The position numbers and the translations under genes were made by a program. 64,000 bases of DNA from Sulfuritalea sp. (GTDB taxonomy: Bacteria; Pseudomonadota; Gammaproteobacteria; Burkholderiales; Rhodocyclaceae), in assembly GCA_016710465.1 (NCBI GenBank), contig JADJVS010000014.1, positions 1,240,001-1,304,000 on the forward strand, read 5' to 3'. Of this stretch, positions 8,560 through 17,677 are shown one piece after another. Each line of letters starts with the position of its first letter. Position 1 is the stretch's first letter. The notes below the pieces were generated by a model. It was not told where the DNA came from, made no database searches, and saw only the letters and a program-made list of their open reading frames with translations.

Positions 8560-10388
8560 GTTCTGTCCCGGTGGGGTGTCGCCTTGTCCGCGCGCCAGGC
8601 GGCGCAGCGATAGAGGTGCCAGGGCGCCTGACGCAAGGGGTCGAACCAGGTGGCCGCCGCCAGGCCATCGATCGCCTGGGCAAGGATCACGACATCCAGC
8701 GCCGGGTCGCGGCACAGCTCGCGCAGACCGGCCGCGCGATGCGCCGCATCGGGCGCGGCATTGGCCTTGTCGAATGCCGAAAGGACATCCTGGCGCCGCG
8801 CCGATTCCATTGCCGCCCGACGCGAAAACAGCGCGCTGGCGGCTTGTTCCCGCGAGGCATAGCTGCTTTGGCGCAGCACGAACCAGGTGTAAAGGAGGCC
8901 GCCTTGCCAGTGCACCGTTTCATTGCGGCCGATGGTTTCACCGAAGGGCCGTGCTTGAGGCGTGGAGTAGACATACTCTTGCAGGGCATCGTCGGCGCGG
9001 TTCCAGCCGGTCGCCGCCACGCCCGCCGCGAGCACGGCGATGGCAAGGGCCAGGCGTGGCCGGCGTCCGTGCATCCATAGAAGCAAGGCAAAGCCGGCCG
9101 GCAAGGACAAGGCCAGCGGGCCCTGGAAAAACGCGGCGAGGTCGCCCCTGGGCATCTGACTGGCGCCGCCCAGCAATTCGCCGATGCGCTGCGCGAGGAA
9201 GCCGAGTTGCTGCAGGATCGCCAGCAGGGTTTCCATCAGCGTGACGGTGAGCGCCAGGTATCCGGCGGCCGGCAGCCAGCGCGGCAGATCGGGTGCCTGG
9301 CCGTCACGCCAGGCGCGGTGTGCGAGCACCGCGAGGACCAGGGCCACCAGACCACCGAGGGTCTGTGCCGTCAGCGCCGCCGCCGCCAGCGCAGCGAGCA
9401 GCCAGCGGTCAGCCGGCGAGCTTCGCCATCGTTGCGCGAACATCGCCACCAGGGCCAGCAGGGCCGTGACTTTCAGCAGCCACAGGCAGCGCCAGGGTTG
9501 CGCCTGGATCAGCAAGGCGGCATGGCTGGCCGTGCCGAGCACGGCAAGGTAGAAGCCGGCGGCACCCGCCAGGGCAAGGCTGCGCAAGGCGGCGCGCTGC
9601 CGGTCGCTCGCCTTTGCCGATGCGGCGAGCAGGATGCCGATCCAGGCCAGCGGCTCCAGCAGTTCGCCCCAGGTCCAGGTATCGAGCATGACGAAGCGCG
9701 CCCGACGGCGGACTTCGGCCAGCCAGAGCGCATCCATTTCCGGCAGCAGGAGGAAGGCAGCGGCGGTGGCAAGCACGGCCAGTGCGACCAGGGTTGGGAA
9801 CCCGGGCCGCAGGTAGTAGGCAGCGAGGAAAATTAGGCCGGGAAGCGCCATGATCGGATGGCACAGGGTCGCCAGGGTGATCATCGCGACGGCCAGGTTT
9901 TGGCGCCGGGCCAGCGCGGCGGCAACCGCGGCCAGCACCAGGGGCTCGGCCCAACTGCGGGCGGTCAGAAAAGTTTCCGCATAACGCAGCACGTCATGCG
10001 CGATTTCGGCTTGCGAGCCGTAGTGGCCGGGCAGGGCGAAGATCAGGGCGAGGCCGAGCCAGAAGGCCCGGCCCTCCAGCCACTGGCGGGCCACTGCCGC
10101 AGCGGCAATGGCCCAGGCCAACTGCGCCGCGACCAGCAGGATCAAGGCCGCGCCGGCGAGGCCAAGGCTGCGTATCAGCGTGGCGTAAAGCCGGCTGAAC
10201 AGGCTGTAGTCGTCCTGTGAGCCGAAGGCAAAGAAGACATCGCCGGCGTAGGCCTCGGGCGTGATCCGCGCCAGCGCCTGCACGGCGTAGAACAGTCCGT
10301 CGTGCTGGATGCCGAAGTAGCGGTGGGTCCACAGCCAGATCGCAGCCAAGCCAAGGACGGCGGTGATGCGGGCGGATTGGGAAGTCAT
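8556..10388 (-). CDS. Large polytopic membrane protein, unrecognised
   Basis: 610 residues beginning MTSQSARITAVLGLAAIWLW, with about a dozen hydrophobic segments. Noticeable loop phrases are YFGIQHDGLFYAVQALARI and GDVFFAFGSQDDYSLFSRLY right after the first helix, where GT-C glycosyltransferases carry their catalytic acidic loop. The C-terminal 110 residues are soluble and may be periplasmic. I do not recognise the family. It is the first gene of a tightly overlapping run with gtrA, the FAD protein and a second membrane protein. The start lies just downstream (in minus-strand sense) of the strong terminator of the pilin gene, so this run needs its own promoter or readthrough. Confidence 0.7.
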   Translation of the reverse strand: MTSQSARITAVLGLAAIWLWTHRYFGIQHDGLFYAVQALARITPEAYAGDVFFAFGSQDDYSLFSRLYATLIRSLGLAGAALILLVAAQLAWAIAAAAVARQWLEGRAFWLGLALIFALPGHYGSQAEIAHDVLRYAETFLTARSWAEPLVLAAVAAALARRQNLAVAMITLATLCHPIMALPGLIFLAAYYLRPGFPTLVALAVLATAAAFLLLPEMDALWLAEVRRRARFVMLDTWTWGELLEPLAWIGILLAASAKASDRQRAALRSLALAGAAGFYLAVLGTASHAALLIQAQPWRCLWLLKVTALLALVAMFAQRWRSSPADRWLLAALAAAALTAQTLGGLVALVLAVLAHRAWRDGQAPDLPRWLPAAGYLALTVTLMETLLAILQQLGFLAQRIGELLGGASQMPRGDLAAFFQGPLALSLPAGFALLLWMHGRRPRLALAIAVLAAGVAATGWNRADDALQEYVYSTPQARPFGETIGRNETVHWQGGLLYTWFVLRQSSYASREQAASALFSRRAAMESARRQDVLSAFDKANAAPDAAHRAAGLRELCRDPALDVVILAQAIDGLAAATWFDPLRQAPWHLYRCAAWRADKATPHRDRT

Positions 10389-10400
10389 CCCTTCGACCAG

Positions 10401-10426
10401 AAAAAAAGCCCGCCGAAGCGGGCTTT
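10401..10426 (-). terminator. Rho-independent terminator of the pilin gene
   Basis: Read on the minus strand, a perfect 9-bp stem (AAAGCCCGC / GCGGGCTTT) with a four-base loop is followed by an uninterrupted run of seven T. It begins 24 bp past the pilin stop codon. Confidence 0.92.
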
Positions 10427-10449
10427 CAGTCCGGTTTGTTCTGTCCTGC

Positions 10450-11136
10450 TTAGAGACCCATGCAGACGGTGAAGGACGTTGAGTCATCCACCGCGCTGGT
10501 CGCCAAGGCGGCGCTAGTGCGGAGATGGTTAGCTGCGACAACACGCATCGAGCCGGTGGCTGTATTGCCATCGTCAATCGTCGTATCGAGTTGTTTTGCA
10601 TATTTTCCAAGAATGCCAGCAGAGCAAACCAGGTAGGTGGGAGTCATTCCACTGATATAGGCACCCCCGGCGGCTGCGGAACCAGACTCGATACCCATCA
10701 GGCCGCCGTCGGCGTTGCGAGGCAGATACGTGGTGTCGGCCGTGCTTGTTGGCCCGGCAGCAAACCCGGCGAGCCGGATGTGTTGCCAAAAAGTAAAGGT
10801 CTCATCGGTCACGCTGGACGAGGTCCACACACCATCGATGACGCCGTTTCCTTTGGCGCAGTGGCTTGACGCGTCAGGTGTGCAACTTGTCCCAGTGGTA
10901 CCGAATCTTCCTGTGGCTCCGCCGCTAACCTGTGCGTCGTCACCCGGCAGCGCCTTGAACTTGTCCTGGTAGCCGTAGATGAACAGCGGGATGTTGCGGA
11001 AGTCCGTGGCGAAGTTCTTCACCTTGGCGCTGTTGATGAGTTCCTGGCCCTTGAGCACGCCACCCAGCAGCAGGCCGATGATGACCAGCACGATGGCGAT
11101 TTCGACGAGGGTGAAACCTGCTTGTCTGGATTTCAT
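10450..11136 (-). CDS. Type IV pilin-like protein with prepilin cleavage/methylation signal
   Basis: 228 residues. The leader MKSRQAG is followed by FTLVEIAIVLVIIGLLLGG: cleavage after Gly7, N-methylated Phe, Glu at +5, and the hydrophobic assembly helix, all diagnostic for PilD-processed pilins. The rest has four cysteines (CTPDASSHC, YLVCSAG, FTVCMGL), the last near the C-terminus as in disulfide-bonded D-regions. It is longer than typical major pilins of about 150-160 residues, so a major pilin, a minor pilin or a pseudopilin are all possible. A GGAG-type ribosome site precedes the ATG. A sigma-54 promoter lies just upstream and a strong terminator downstream, so it is a single-gene transcript probably under PilR. 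Confidence 0.88.
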   Translation of the reverse strand: MKSRQAGFTLVEIAIVLVIIGLLLGGVLKGQELINSAKVKNFATDFRNIPLFIYGYQDKFKALPGDDAQVSGGATGRFGTTGTSCTPDASSHCAKGNGVIDGVWTSSSVTDETFTFWQHIRLAGFAAGPTSTADTTYLPRNADGGLMGIESGSAAAGGAYISGMTPTYLVCSAGILGKYAKQLDTTIDDGNTATGSMRVVAANHLRTSAALATSAVDDSTSFTVCMGL

Positions 11137-11170
11137 GATGTTCTCCGTCTTTGGTGTTTTGGTGGTGAAA

Positions 11171-11190
11171 CTAAAGCACCTGTCGTGCCA
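11171..11190 (-). promoter_or_regulatory. Sigma-54 promoter of the pilin gene
   Basis: Minus-strand sequence TGGCACGACAGGTGCTTT has the invariant GG and GC of -24/-12 elements separated by exactly ten bases, close to the consensus TGGCACG-N4-TTGCW. The predicted transcript start is about 28 bp before the pilin ATG. Confidence 0.85.
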
Positions 11191-11226
11191 GCTTGTAAAA
11201 TAACTAAAAAACAATAGGTTACGGAT

Positions 11227-11255
11227 TTGACATGAGTTTTAGGAAATTGTATCTG
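11227..11255 (+). promoter_or_regulatory. Sigma-70-type promoter for the sensor kinase gene
   Basis: A perfect -35 hexamer TTGACA, a 17-base spacer and TATCTG as -10. Transcription would begin near 11262, almost at the TTG used as the longest possible kinase start, so the true start may lie further in. Confidence 0.6.
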
Positions 11256-11270
11256 TCGAAGATTGGACAG
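11253..11270. promoter_or_regulatory. CTGTC-N8-GACAG palindrome, candidate PilR binding site
   Basis: Two inverted CTGTC half-sites separated by eight bases lie about 65-80 bp upstream of the sigma-54 element of the pilin gene, where an enhancer-binding protein should sit. PilR sites known from Pseudomonas contain (C/G)TGTC. The left half overlaps the -10 of the divergent kinase promoter, so a bound activator could also repress the kinase gene. Confidence 0.5.
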
Positions 11271-13110
11271 TATCGTCAGCTATTTGGCAGATAGCCTGAA
11301 AAATCAAACACTAGAATTCTTGCATTTTCCCCTTTCTCGTCCTGCCGGCCCACTCGCTTCCTTGGCGACTTCCCCGCTCTCCGTCAGTTTGCCGGCCCGC
11401 CTGATCGCCTTGCGGCGCGTGCTTTTGCTGGCGCTCCTGGCCGCGCTTTACGTGGTTCTCTGGCAGGGGCCGGATACCCTTTTCGGGCGCACCTTGTTCA
11501 TCGCCCATCTCGGGCTCTTCATCCTCTGGCAGCCCTTCGTGCACACCGGGCAACGGCTCTCGCTGCCATCCTTGCTCGCGGTGCTTGCGGCGGCCCTGCT
11601 CGCCGGAATCTATTTGCAGGGTTGGATCGTTGCCCTGTGGATCATGATGCTGGCCGGTATCGTCGGTGGCAAGGTCTTGCTGTATGACGCGCGGTCGGCC
11701 CGGCTGTTCTATTTGCTGGCGCTGTCCTTCCTCGTCATGGCCCTGATGCTGTTGGCGGCGCCGCTGGCGGTACCCCAGGCCAAGCCGCCGCGCGAGATCG
11801 TCTGGCTGGGCCATGCCTGCCTGGTGGCCTTGTGGCTGGTGATGGCCCTGCTACCCGAGGGGCAGGAAGTCGACAGCACGCGCGAAGTGGTCGACTTTGT
11901 CTACAGCCTGTTCATATTCCTTTTGCTTACGGTGCTGATGCTGGGCAGCCTCGCGGCCATGCTGCTGCTGGGCAGCAGCTATGTCGAGGCCTTGCTGCAA
12001 ACCCTGCTGGTGACCGGCGTGGTGCTGATGTTGCTGGGCCTGGTGGCCAATCCGCGCTCGGGTTTTGCCGGGATCGGCAGCGTGATTTCGCGCTATCTGA
12101 TGTCGATCGGCCTGCCGGTCGAGCAATGGCTGCAAGCGCTGTCCAACCTCGCCCTGCGCGAAGACGATCCTCACGCCTTCCTCGAGCAGGCCTGCGTTGA
12201 AATTGCCCAGCGCCTGCCCTGGGTCAAGGGCGGCGAATGGATCGCCGGCGGAAATCGTGGCGCCTTCGGCGCCTGCGAGGGGCGGCGCTGGGAGTTCAGC
12301 CACGGCGGCATGGTGCTGGTGTTGTATACCTTGCATGCGCCGTCGCCGACCCTGATCTGGCACTACAACCTGCTGGCGCAGTTGCTGGCGCAATTCCATG
12401 CCGACAAGCAGCGTGCCCTGGCCCTCAAACAATTGTCCTACATGCGCGCGATCCACGAAACCGGGGCGCGGCTGACGCACGACGTCAAGAACCTGTTGCA
12501 GTCGCTGAACACGCTGTGCTCGGCGGGTCTGGAGCCCGGGGCCGAGACCTCGGCCGCCTACCAGTCCCTGCTGCGGCGTCAGTTGCCGGCCATCACCGAT
12601 CGCCTCGCCGAAACCCTGGGCAAGCTCAATGCCCCCCAGGGGGTGGCATCCGTGCGGCGCATTGACGCGGCGGAATGGTGGCGCGAGCTTGGCCAGCGCC
12701 TGTCGGCGCTGGAGTGGATCAATCTGGAAAGCGAAGGGTCATTGAGTGGCGAAATTCCGCTGGAGGTATTCGCCGGAGTGTCCGACAACCTCGTCCGCAA
12801 TGCCGCCGAAAAACACCTGCGCGAGCCGGGAATCAGCTTGTCGATACGCCTGATGCGGTCTGGTGCCGGTTTTGAACTGGTGGTGTGTGATGACGGGTCG
12901 GCCATGCCCGACAGATTGGCGGCTGCCTTGTTCCTCGGTCCGGTGTCATCGGAGAGCGGCTACGGCATCGGGCTCTACCAGGCCGCGCGTCATGCCCAGG
13001 TGGCCGGCTATTGCCTCGAACTTGCCGAGAACCGCGCGGGACGGGTCTGTTTTCGCCTGGGCTTGGCGGCCGCGGCGGGCGGCGCCGAGCGCCTGCCCGG
13101 ATCAGGTTAA
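11263..13110 (+). CDS. Orphan membrane sensor histidine kinase
   Basis: Up to 615 residues. Residues from about 50 to 270 form several membrane helices; then comes a cytoplasmic linker and the kinase core. The phosphoacceptor is His406 in ARLTHDVKNLLQSL, of the HDxKN type seen in PrsK-like kinases. The N box is DNLVRNAAEK, and the ATP lid is reduced to DDGSAMP with GYGIGLYQAARHA. No response regulator gene is adjacent, and a class III cyclase faces it with a 9-bp convergent overlap. There is no in-frame ATG at the front: the TTG shown is the longest reading, and a GTG around codon 53, just before the first helix, is an alternative. Confidence 0.78.
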   Translation: MDSIVSYLADSLKNQTLEFLHFPLSRPAGPLASLATSPLSVSLPARLIALRRVLLLALLAALYVVLWQGPDTLFGRTLFIAHLGLFILWQPFVHTGQRLSLPSLLAVLAAALLAGIYLQGWIVALWIMMLAGIVGGKVLLYDARSARLFYLLALSFLVMALMLLAAPLAVPQAKPPREIVWLGHACLVALWLVMALLPEGQEVDSTREVVDFVYSLFIFLLLTVLMLGSLAAMLLLGSSYVEALLQTLLVTGVVLMLLGLVANPRSGFAGIGSVISRYLMSIGLPVEQWLQALSNLALREDDPHAFLEQACVEIAQRLPWVKGGEWIAGGNRGAFGACEGRRWEFSHGGMVLVLYTLHAPSPTLIWHYNLLAQLLAQFHADKQRALALKQLSYMRAIHETGARLTHDVKNLLQSLNTLCSAGLEPGAETSAAYQSLLRRQLPAITDRLAETLGKLNAPQGVASVRRIDAAEWWRELGQRLSALEWINLESEGSLSGEIPLEVFAGVSDNLVRNAAEKHLREPGISLSIRLMRSGAGFELVVCDDGSAMPDRLAAALFLGPVSSESGYGIGLYQAARHAQVAGYCLELAENRAGRVCFRLGLAAAAGGAERLPGSG

Positions 13111-14445
13111 GGCCGCCGGGGCGTTCGGGTCCGCCGCGCCCTGGGCTTCGGCATCGCCTGCGACGCCCTTGCGACCGATCAGGCGATACACGGTCATGTT
13201 GCCCTTGCCCTTGAGGTAGATGGTCTGTGGTTCGTGAAAGTCGAAATTGACCGCCAGGCGATGGTAGGTCATGGTGTCGCACTGGATCATTCCCGGCACG
13301 CCTTCCGACGTGATGCGGCTGGCGATATTGACCGTGTCGCCCCACAAGTCGTAGATGAATTTCTTCTTGCCGAGCACGCCGGCGACGATCGGCCCGGTGC
13401 CGATGCCGATGCGTACTTCAAGGTGCGAGGCGTTGATCGCGAAATCCTTGCGCAGCAGTTCGCGCATGGCGATCGCCATGTCGGCAACCGCCGCCGAGTA
13501 GTCGGACAGGTCCTCATTGAGGCCGCCGGCCACCATGTAGGCGTCGCCGATGGTCTTGATCTTCTCGAGGCCGTAGTGTTCGGCGAGTTCGTCGAAGGCG
13601 GAGAAGATGCGGTTGAGCATCGCGAACACCTGCGAGGGCGACATGTTTGCCGCCACCTGGGTGAAGTTAACGATGTCGGCGAACATCACCGTGACGTCGG
13701 CGAAGCCGTCGGCGATGGTCTTGTCGGAGTTCCTCAGGCGGTCGGCGATCGAGCCGGGGAGGATGTTGAGCAACAGCTTTTCCGAACGCTCCTGTTCGAT
13801 CTTGATCTGCTGGTGGGCGACTTGCAGGCTCTGGTGCATCTTGCGGTTCATGCCGATGGAAAGGCGCAGCAGGGCAAAGATGATTATCGAAAAGGCAATG
13901 AAATTGAGGGCGAAGAAGACGATGGTGGTGCGCGTTGGCACGATCGGCTTCGGCGTGAACATCGGATCGGCGATGTACCAGTCGGCGAGGCCGGAGATCG
14001 CGGTCAGGATTGCCCAGGCGGCGAACCAGCCGATGCTCTTGCGCACGCCTATGCACAGGATCGCGCCGATCGGGGCAAGCATGGCCCAGATCAGGACGCC
14101 GCTGCTGGAAATGATGTCGCTGCTCCACTGCGCGACGAAGGGCAGGAACAGGAACAGGCCAAGCTGGCTGACGCGGAAATACTCGAAATTGCGCGTTCGC
14201 AGGTAGAGCAGCATGTTGCCCGCCAGCAGCAACTGGAAGGCCAGCGGCAGGGTGGCCGAGATGACCGGCCCCAGTGTCCAGTACAGCGCCACCCAGACCA
14301 TGATGGCGACGCTGGCGAGGCCGGTGGCGAGCATCAACAGCGATTTGCTGAGCCGGACTTCCTCGCTGTCGCCCGGCTCGATGCCGGCGTTGCGCAGCCT
14401 CTCCATGAAACTGGAGTCCGTTGTGCCGGGTTTGCTGATACTCAT
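13102..14445 (-). CDS. Membrane-bound class III adenylate cyclase
   Basis: 447 residues. Five or six hydrophobic helices (about residues 35-205) precede a short coiled linker (KMHQSLQVAHQQIKIEQER) and a catalytic domain from about 230. The first metal Asp is in VMFADIVNFT and the second acidic site in KTIGDAYMVAGG, whose Lys fits the adenine-specifying position. YDLWGDTVNIASR gives the matching Asp and the transition-state Asn and Arg. The pattern therefore favours ATP over GTP. The membrane part is not a 6+6 mammalian arrangement. A kinase carrying a cyclic-nucleotide pocket is encoded 2 kb away, a plausible receiver of the signal. Confidence 0.88.
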   Translation of the reverse strand: MSISKPGTTDSSFMERLRNAGIEPGDSEEVRLSKSLLMLATGLASVAIMVWVALYWTLGPVISATLPLAFQLLLAGNMLLYLRTRNFEYFRVSQLGLFLFLPFVAQWSSDIISSSGVLIWAMLAPIGAILCIGVRKSIGWFAAWAILTAISGLADWYIADPMFTPKPIVPTRTTIVFFALNFIAFSIIIFALLRLSIGMNRKMHQSLQVAHQQIKIEQERSEKLLLNILPGSIADRLRNSDKTIADGFADVTVMFADIVNFTQVAANMSPSQVFAMLNRIFSAFDELAEHYGLEKIKTIGDAYMVAGGLNEDLSDYSAAVADMAIAMRELLRKDFAINASHLEVRIGIGTGPIVAGVLGKKKFIYDLWGDTVNIASRITSEGVPGMIQCDTMTYHRLAVNFDFHEPQTIYLKGKGNMTVYRLIGRKGVAGDAEAQGAADPNAPAALT

Positions 14446-14619
14446 AGGAGGGTTTCGCGCCGGGGCGCCGACAGCAAGTTGATGCGCATGACGGAAGTGT
14501 CGCGGAATCGCCCCCGTTGGTCAAGAATCGCGACCCGGAATCGCAAGTCCGGCCGCGAAGCTCGGCGCGGCGCGGCGTTTCTTGCCGAGCGAGGTGAATT
14601 GGTGTTGAATGCGGCCCTT

Positions 14620-15003
14620 ATGGCCGAGGCAAAAAAATACGAGATCAAGGTGATGGTGACGACCCATTACGTGGCCGAGCAGTCCGATCCGGCAATCAAT
14701 CGGCATGTTTTCGCCTACACCATCGGCATCCAGAACACCGGCAATGTCAGCGCGCAACTGATCTCGCGCCACTGGCTCATCACCGATGCGGAAGGCCAGG
14801 TGCAGGAGGTGCGCGGCCTTGGCGTGGTCGGCCACCAGCCCTTGCTGGCTCCCGGCCAGGGCTTCGAATACACCAGCGGCTGCCAGTTGGCGACGCCGGT
14901 CGGCACCATGAAGGGCAGCTACCAGATGACGGCCGAGGACGGCGTGCAGTTCGAGGCGCCGATCGCCGAGTTCGTGTTGTCGATGCCGCGCATCCTGCAC
15001 TGA
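14620..15003 (+). CDS. apaG: ApaG (Co2+/Mg2+ efflux-associated) protein
   Basis: 127 residues, the normal length of ApaG. It is an immunoglobulin-like beta sandwich with the family phrases FAYTIGIQNTGN, SRHWLITDAEGQVQEVRGLG and VVGHQPLLAPGQGFEYTSGC, and the closing MKGSYQMTAEDG. Despite its name its molecular role is unsettled; family members have been linked to nucleotide-polyphosphate metabolism and divalent-cation resistance. The ATG at MAEAKKYEIKV matches the family start; the reading frame stays open far upstream only as a shadow of the cyclase gene. A copy of the dispersed repeat follows 39 bp after the stop. Confidence 0.92.
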   Translation: MAEAKKYEIKVMVTTHYVAEQSDPAINRHVFAYTIGIQNTGNVSAQLISRHWLITDAEGQVQEVRGLGVVGHQPLLAPGQGFEYTSGCQLATPVGTMKGSYQMTAEDGVQFEAPIAEFVLSMPRILH

Positions 15004-15042
15004 GCGCCATGCCCGCGCCACGCGCGGAGTAGCGAGCCGGAA

Positions 15043-15071
15043 AAATCGGCGTGTCGCCGGCGCCGACTCTT
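15043..15071 (+). repeat. Dispersed repeat copy, self-complementary variant
   Basis: A copy of the family with core CGCCGACTCTT (complement of AAGAGTCGGCG). This variant starts TCGGCGTG instead of TCGCCGTA, so its ends TCGGCG and CGCCGA can pair as a hairpin. It lies between apaG and the grxD promoter. Confidence 0.7.
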
Positions 15072-15088
15072 GCATGTCGCGACCCCGC

Positions 15089-15118
15089 TTGACCAACTCC
15101 GCCGCGAGCCGCTAGAAT
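15089..15118 (+). promoter_or_regulatory. Promoter of grxD
   Basis: TTGACC, an 18-base spacer and TAGAAT, about 39 bp before the grxD ATG. TAGAAT also occurs before pbpG, hemC and aroG in this window. Confidence 0.65.
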
Positions 15119-15156
15119 ATCTCGACTTTTTTACTCAACTATTCTTGGATAGCGCC

Positions 15157-15477
15157 ATGGACATCAAGCAGAAGATTCACGAGACCGTGACCGGCAGCCC
15201 GGTGGTTCTCTTCATGAAGGGCAACAAGCAGTTTCCTCAATGCGGTTTTTCCGCTCGCGCGGTGCAGATCCTGCAGGCCTGCGGCGTCAAGGACTTCGTT
15301 ACTGTCGATGTGCTGGCGGACCCCGAGGTACGCCAGGGCATCAAGGAATACGCCAACTGGCCGACCATTCCCCAGCTCTACGTCAATGGTGAGTTCGTCG
15401 GTGGCAGCGACATCATGACGGAGATGTACCAGGCCGGCGAATTGCAGAAGCAGCTTGAGCCGCTCAAGTCTGCTTAA
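15157..15477 (+). CDS. grxD: Monothiol glutaredoxin GrxD (Grx4 family)
   Basis: 106 residues. The monothiol active site CGFS occurs in KQFPQCGFSARAVQIL, and WPTIPQLYVNGEFVGGSD is the glutathione/Fe-S binding region. Grx4-type proteins bind a [2Fe-2S] cluster between two monomers with two glutathiones and pass it to target proteins together with BolA partners. The ATG MDIKQKIHE is the family start. The stop overlaps the stop of the opposite-strand fructosamine-kinase gene by four bases (TTAA), so the genes are convergent. Confidence 0.95.
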   Translation: MDIKQKIHETVTGSPVVLFMKGNKQFPQCGFSARAVQILQACGVKDFVTVDVLADPEVRQGIKEYANWPTIPQLYVNGEFVGGSDIMTEMYQAGELQKQLEPLKSA

Positions 15478-16360
15478 CGCCTGAGTTCCGCCAGCAGCCG
15501 TTCGATCATGCGCCGCGCCTGGCCGAGGTAGGCCTCGCCGAACAGGTTGTAGTGGTTGAGGATGTGATACAGGTTGTATAGCGGCTTGCGCCGCTCATGG
15601 TCGCGGTCGAGCGGCCATGTTTCCCGGTAGGCGGCAAAGAAGCTGGTGGGAAAGCCGCCGAAAAGTTCCGCCATGGCAATGTCGGTTTCACGGTCGCCCC
15701 GGTAGCAGGCGGGATCGAAGACAACGGGCGTGCCGTCGGCAAGGGCCCCGGCGTTCCCTGACCAGAGGTCGCCGTGCAGCAGGCTCGGCAGTGGCCGGTA
15801 ATCGAGGAACATCCCGCCGAGCCGCTCGACAATGCCCATGCCTTTGGCGACCAATGCCTTGTCCATTCCATTCGCCAGCGCCTGCCGCAACTGCGGCCGC
15901 AACCGGCGTTCGCCGAAGAAATGCGGCCAGCCGGGATGGGGTGTGTTGATTTGCGGCGTGGCACCGATGTAGTTGTCCTCGTCCCAGCCATGGTCCGCTC
16001 CGACGCGGCGATGCAGGCGCGCCAGGGCCTGACCAAGCCGGGCGCCCGATTCGCGATCGAGCGGCGCCAGGTCTAGCGCCTCCATCACGAGGAAAGCTCC
16101 CTCATTGCCAGTACCCGCGGCGATGACCGCCGGGACGCGGATTTCGCCGGTTGCGGACAGCGCCGACAGCCCCCCGGCTTCGGCCTCGAACATCGGCAGG
16201 GCCGAGCGGGCGTTGGTCTTGACGAAGAACTTGCGTCGTCCGTCGCCGACGCGCCAGGACAAGTGAATGGAGCCGCCGCCGACCGGTTCGGCCGAAGTCA
16301 TGGCGAATTCCCCCCCGGTCGCCGTGCCGATCGCGGCGGCGATTGTTTCCCAGTCGGGGC

Positions 16361-16364
<4 letters not shown>
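15474..16364 (-). CDS. Fructosamine kinase family protein
   Basis: 296 residues with the APH-like fold of fructosamine-3-kinases. Family landmarks are GGSIHLSWRV near the start, FFVKTNARS with the ATP-binding Lys, GWDEDNYIGATPQ, the catalytic loop SLLHGDLWSGNAG, and FDPACYRGDRETDIAM with the metal-binding Asp. The family phosphorylates protein-bound fructosamines or ribulosamines, leading to deglycation; YniA-like bacterial members have broad specificity. The GTG start overlaps the stop of the upstream Ser/Thr kinase gene (GTGA), so the two are translated together. Confidence 0.92.
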
Positions 16365-17674
<1,310 letters not shown>

Positions 17675-17677
17675 GGT

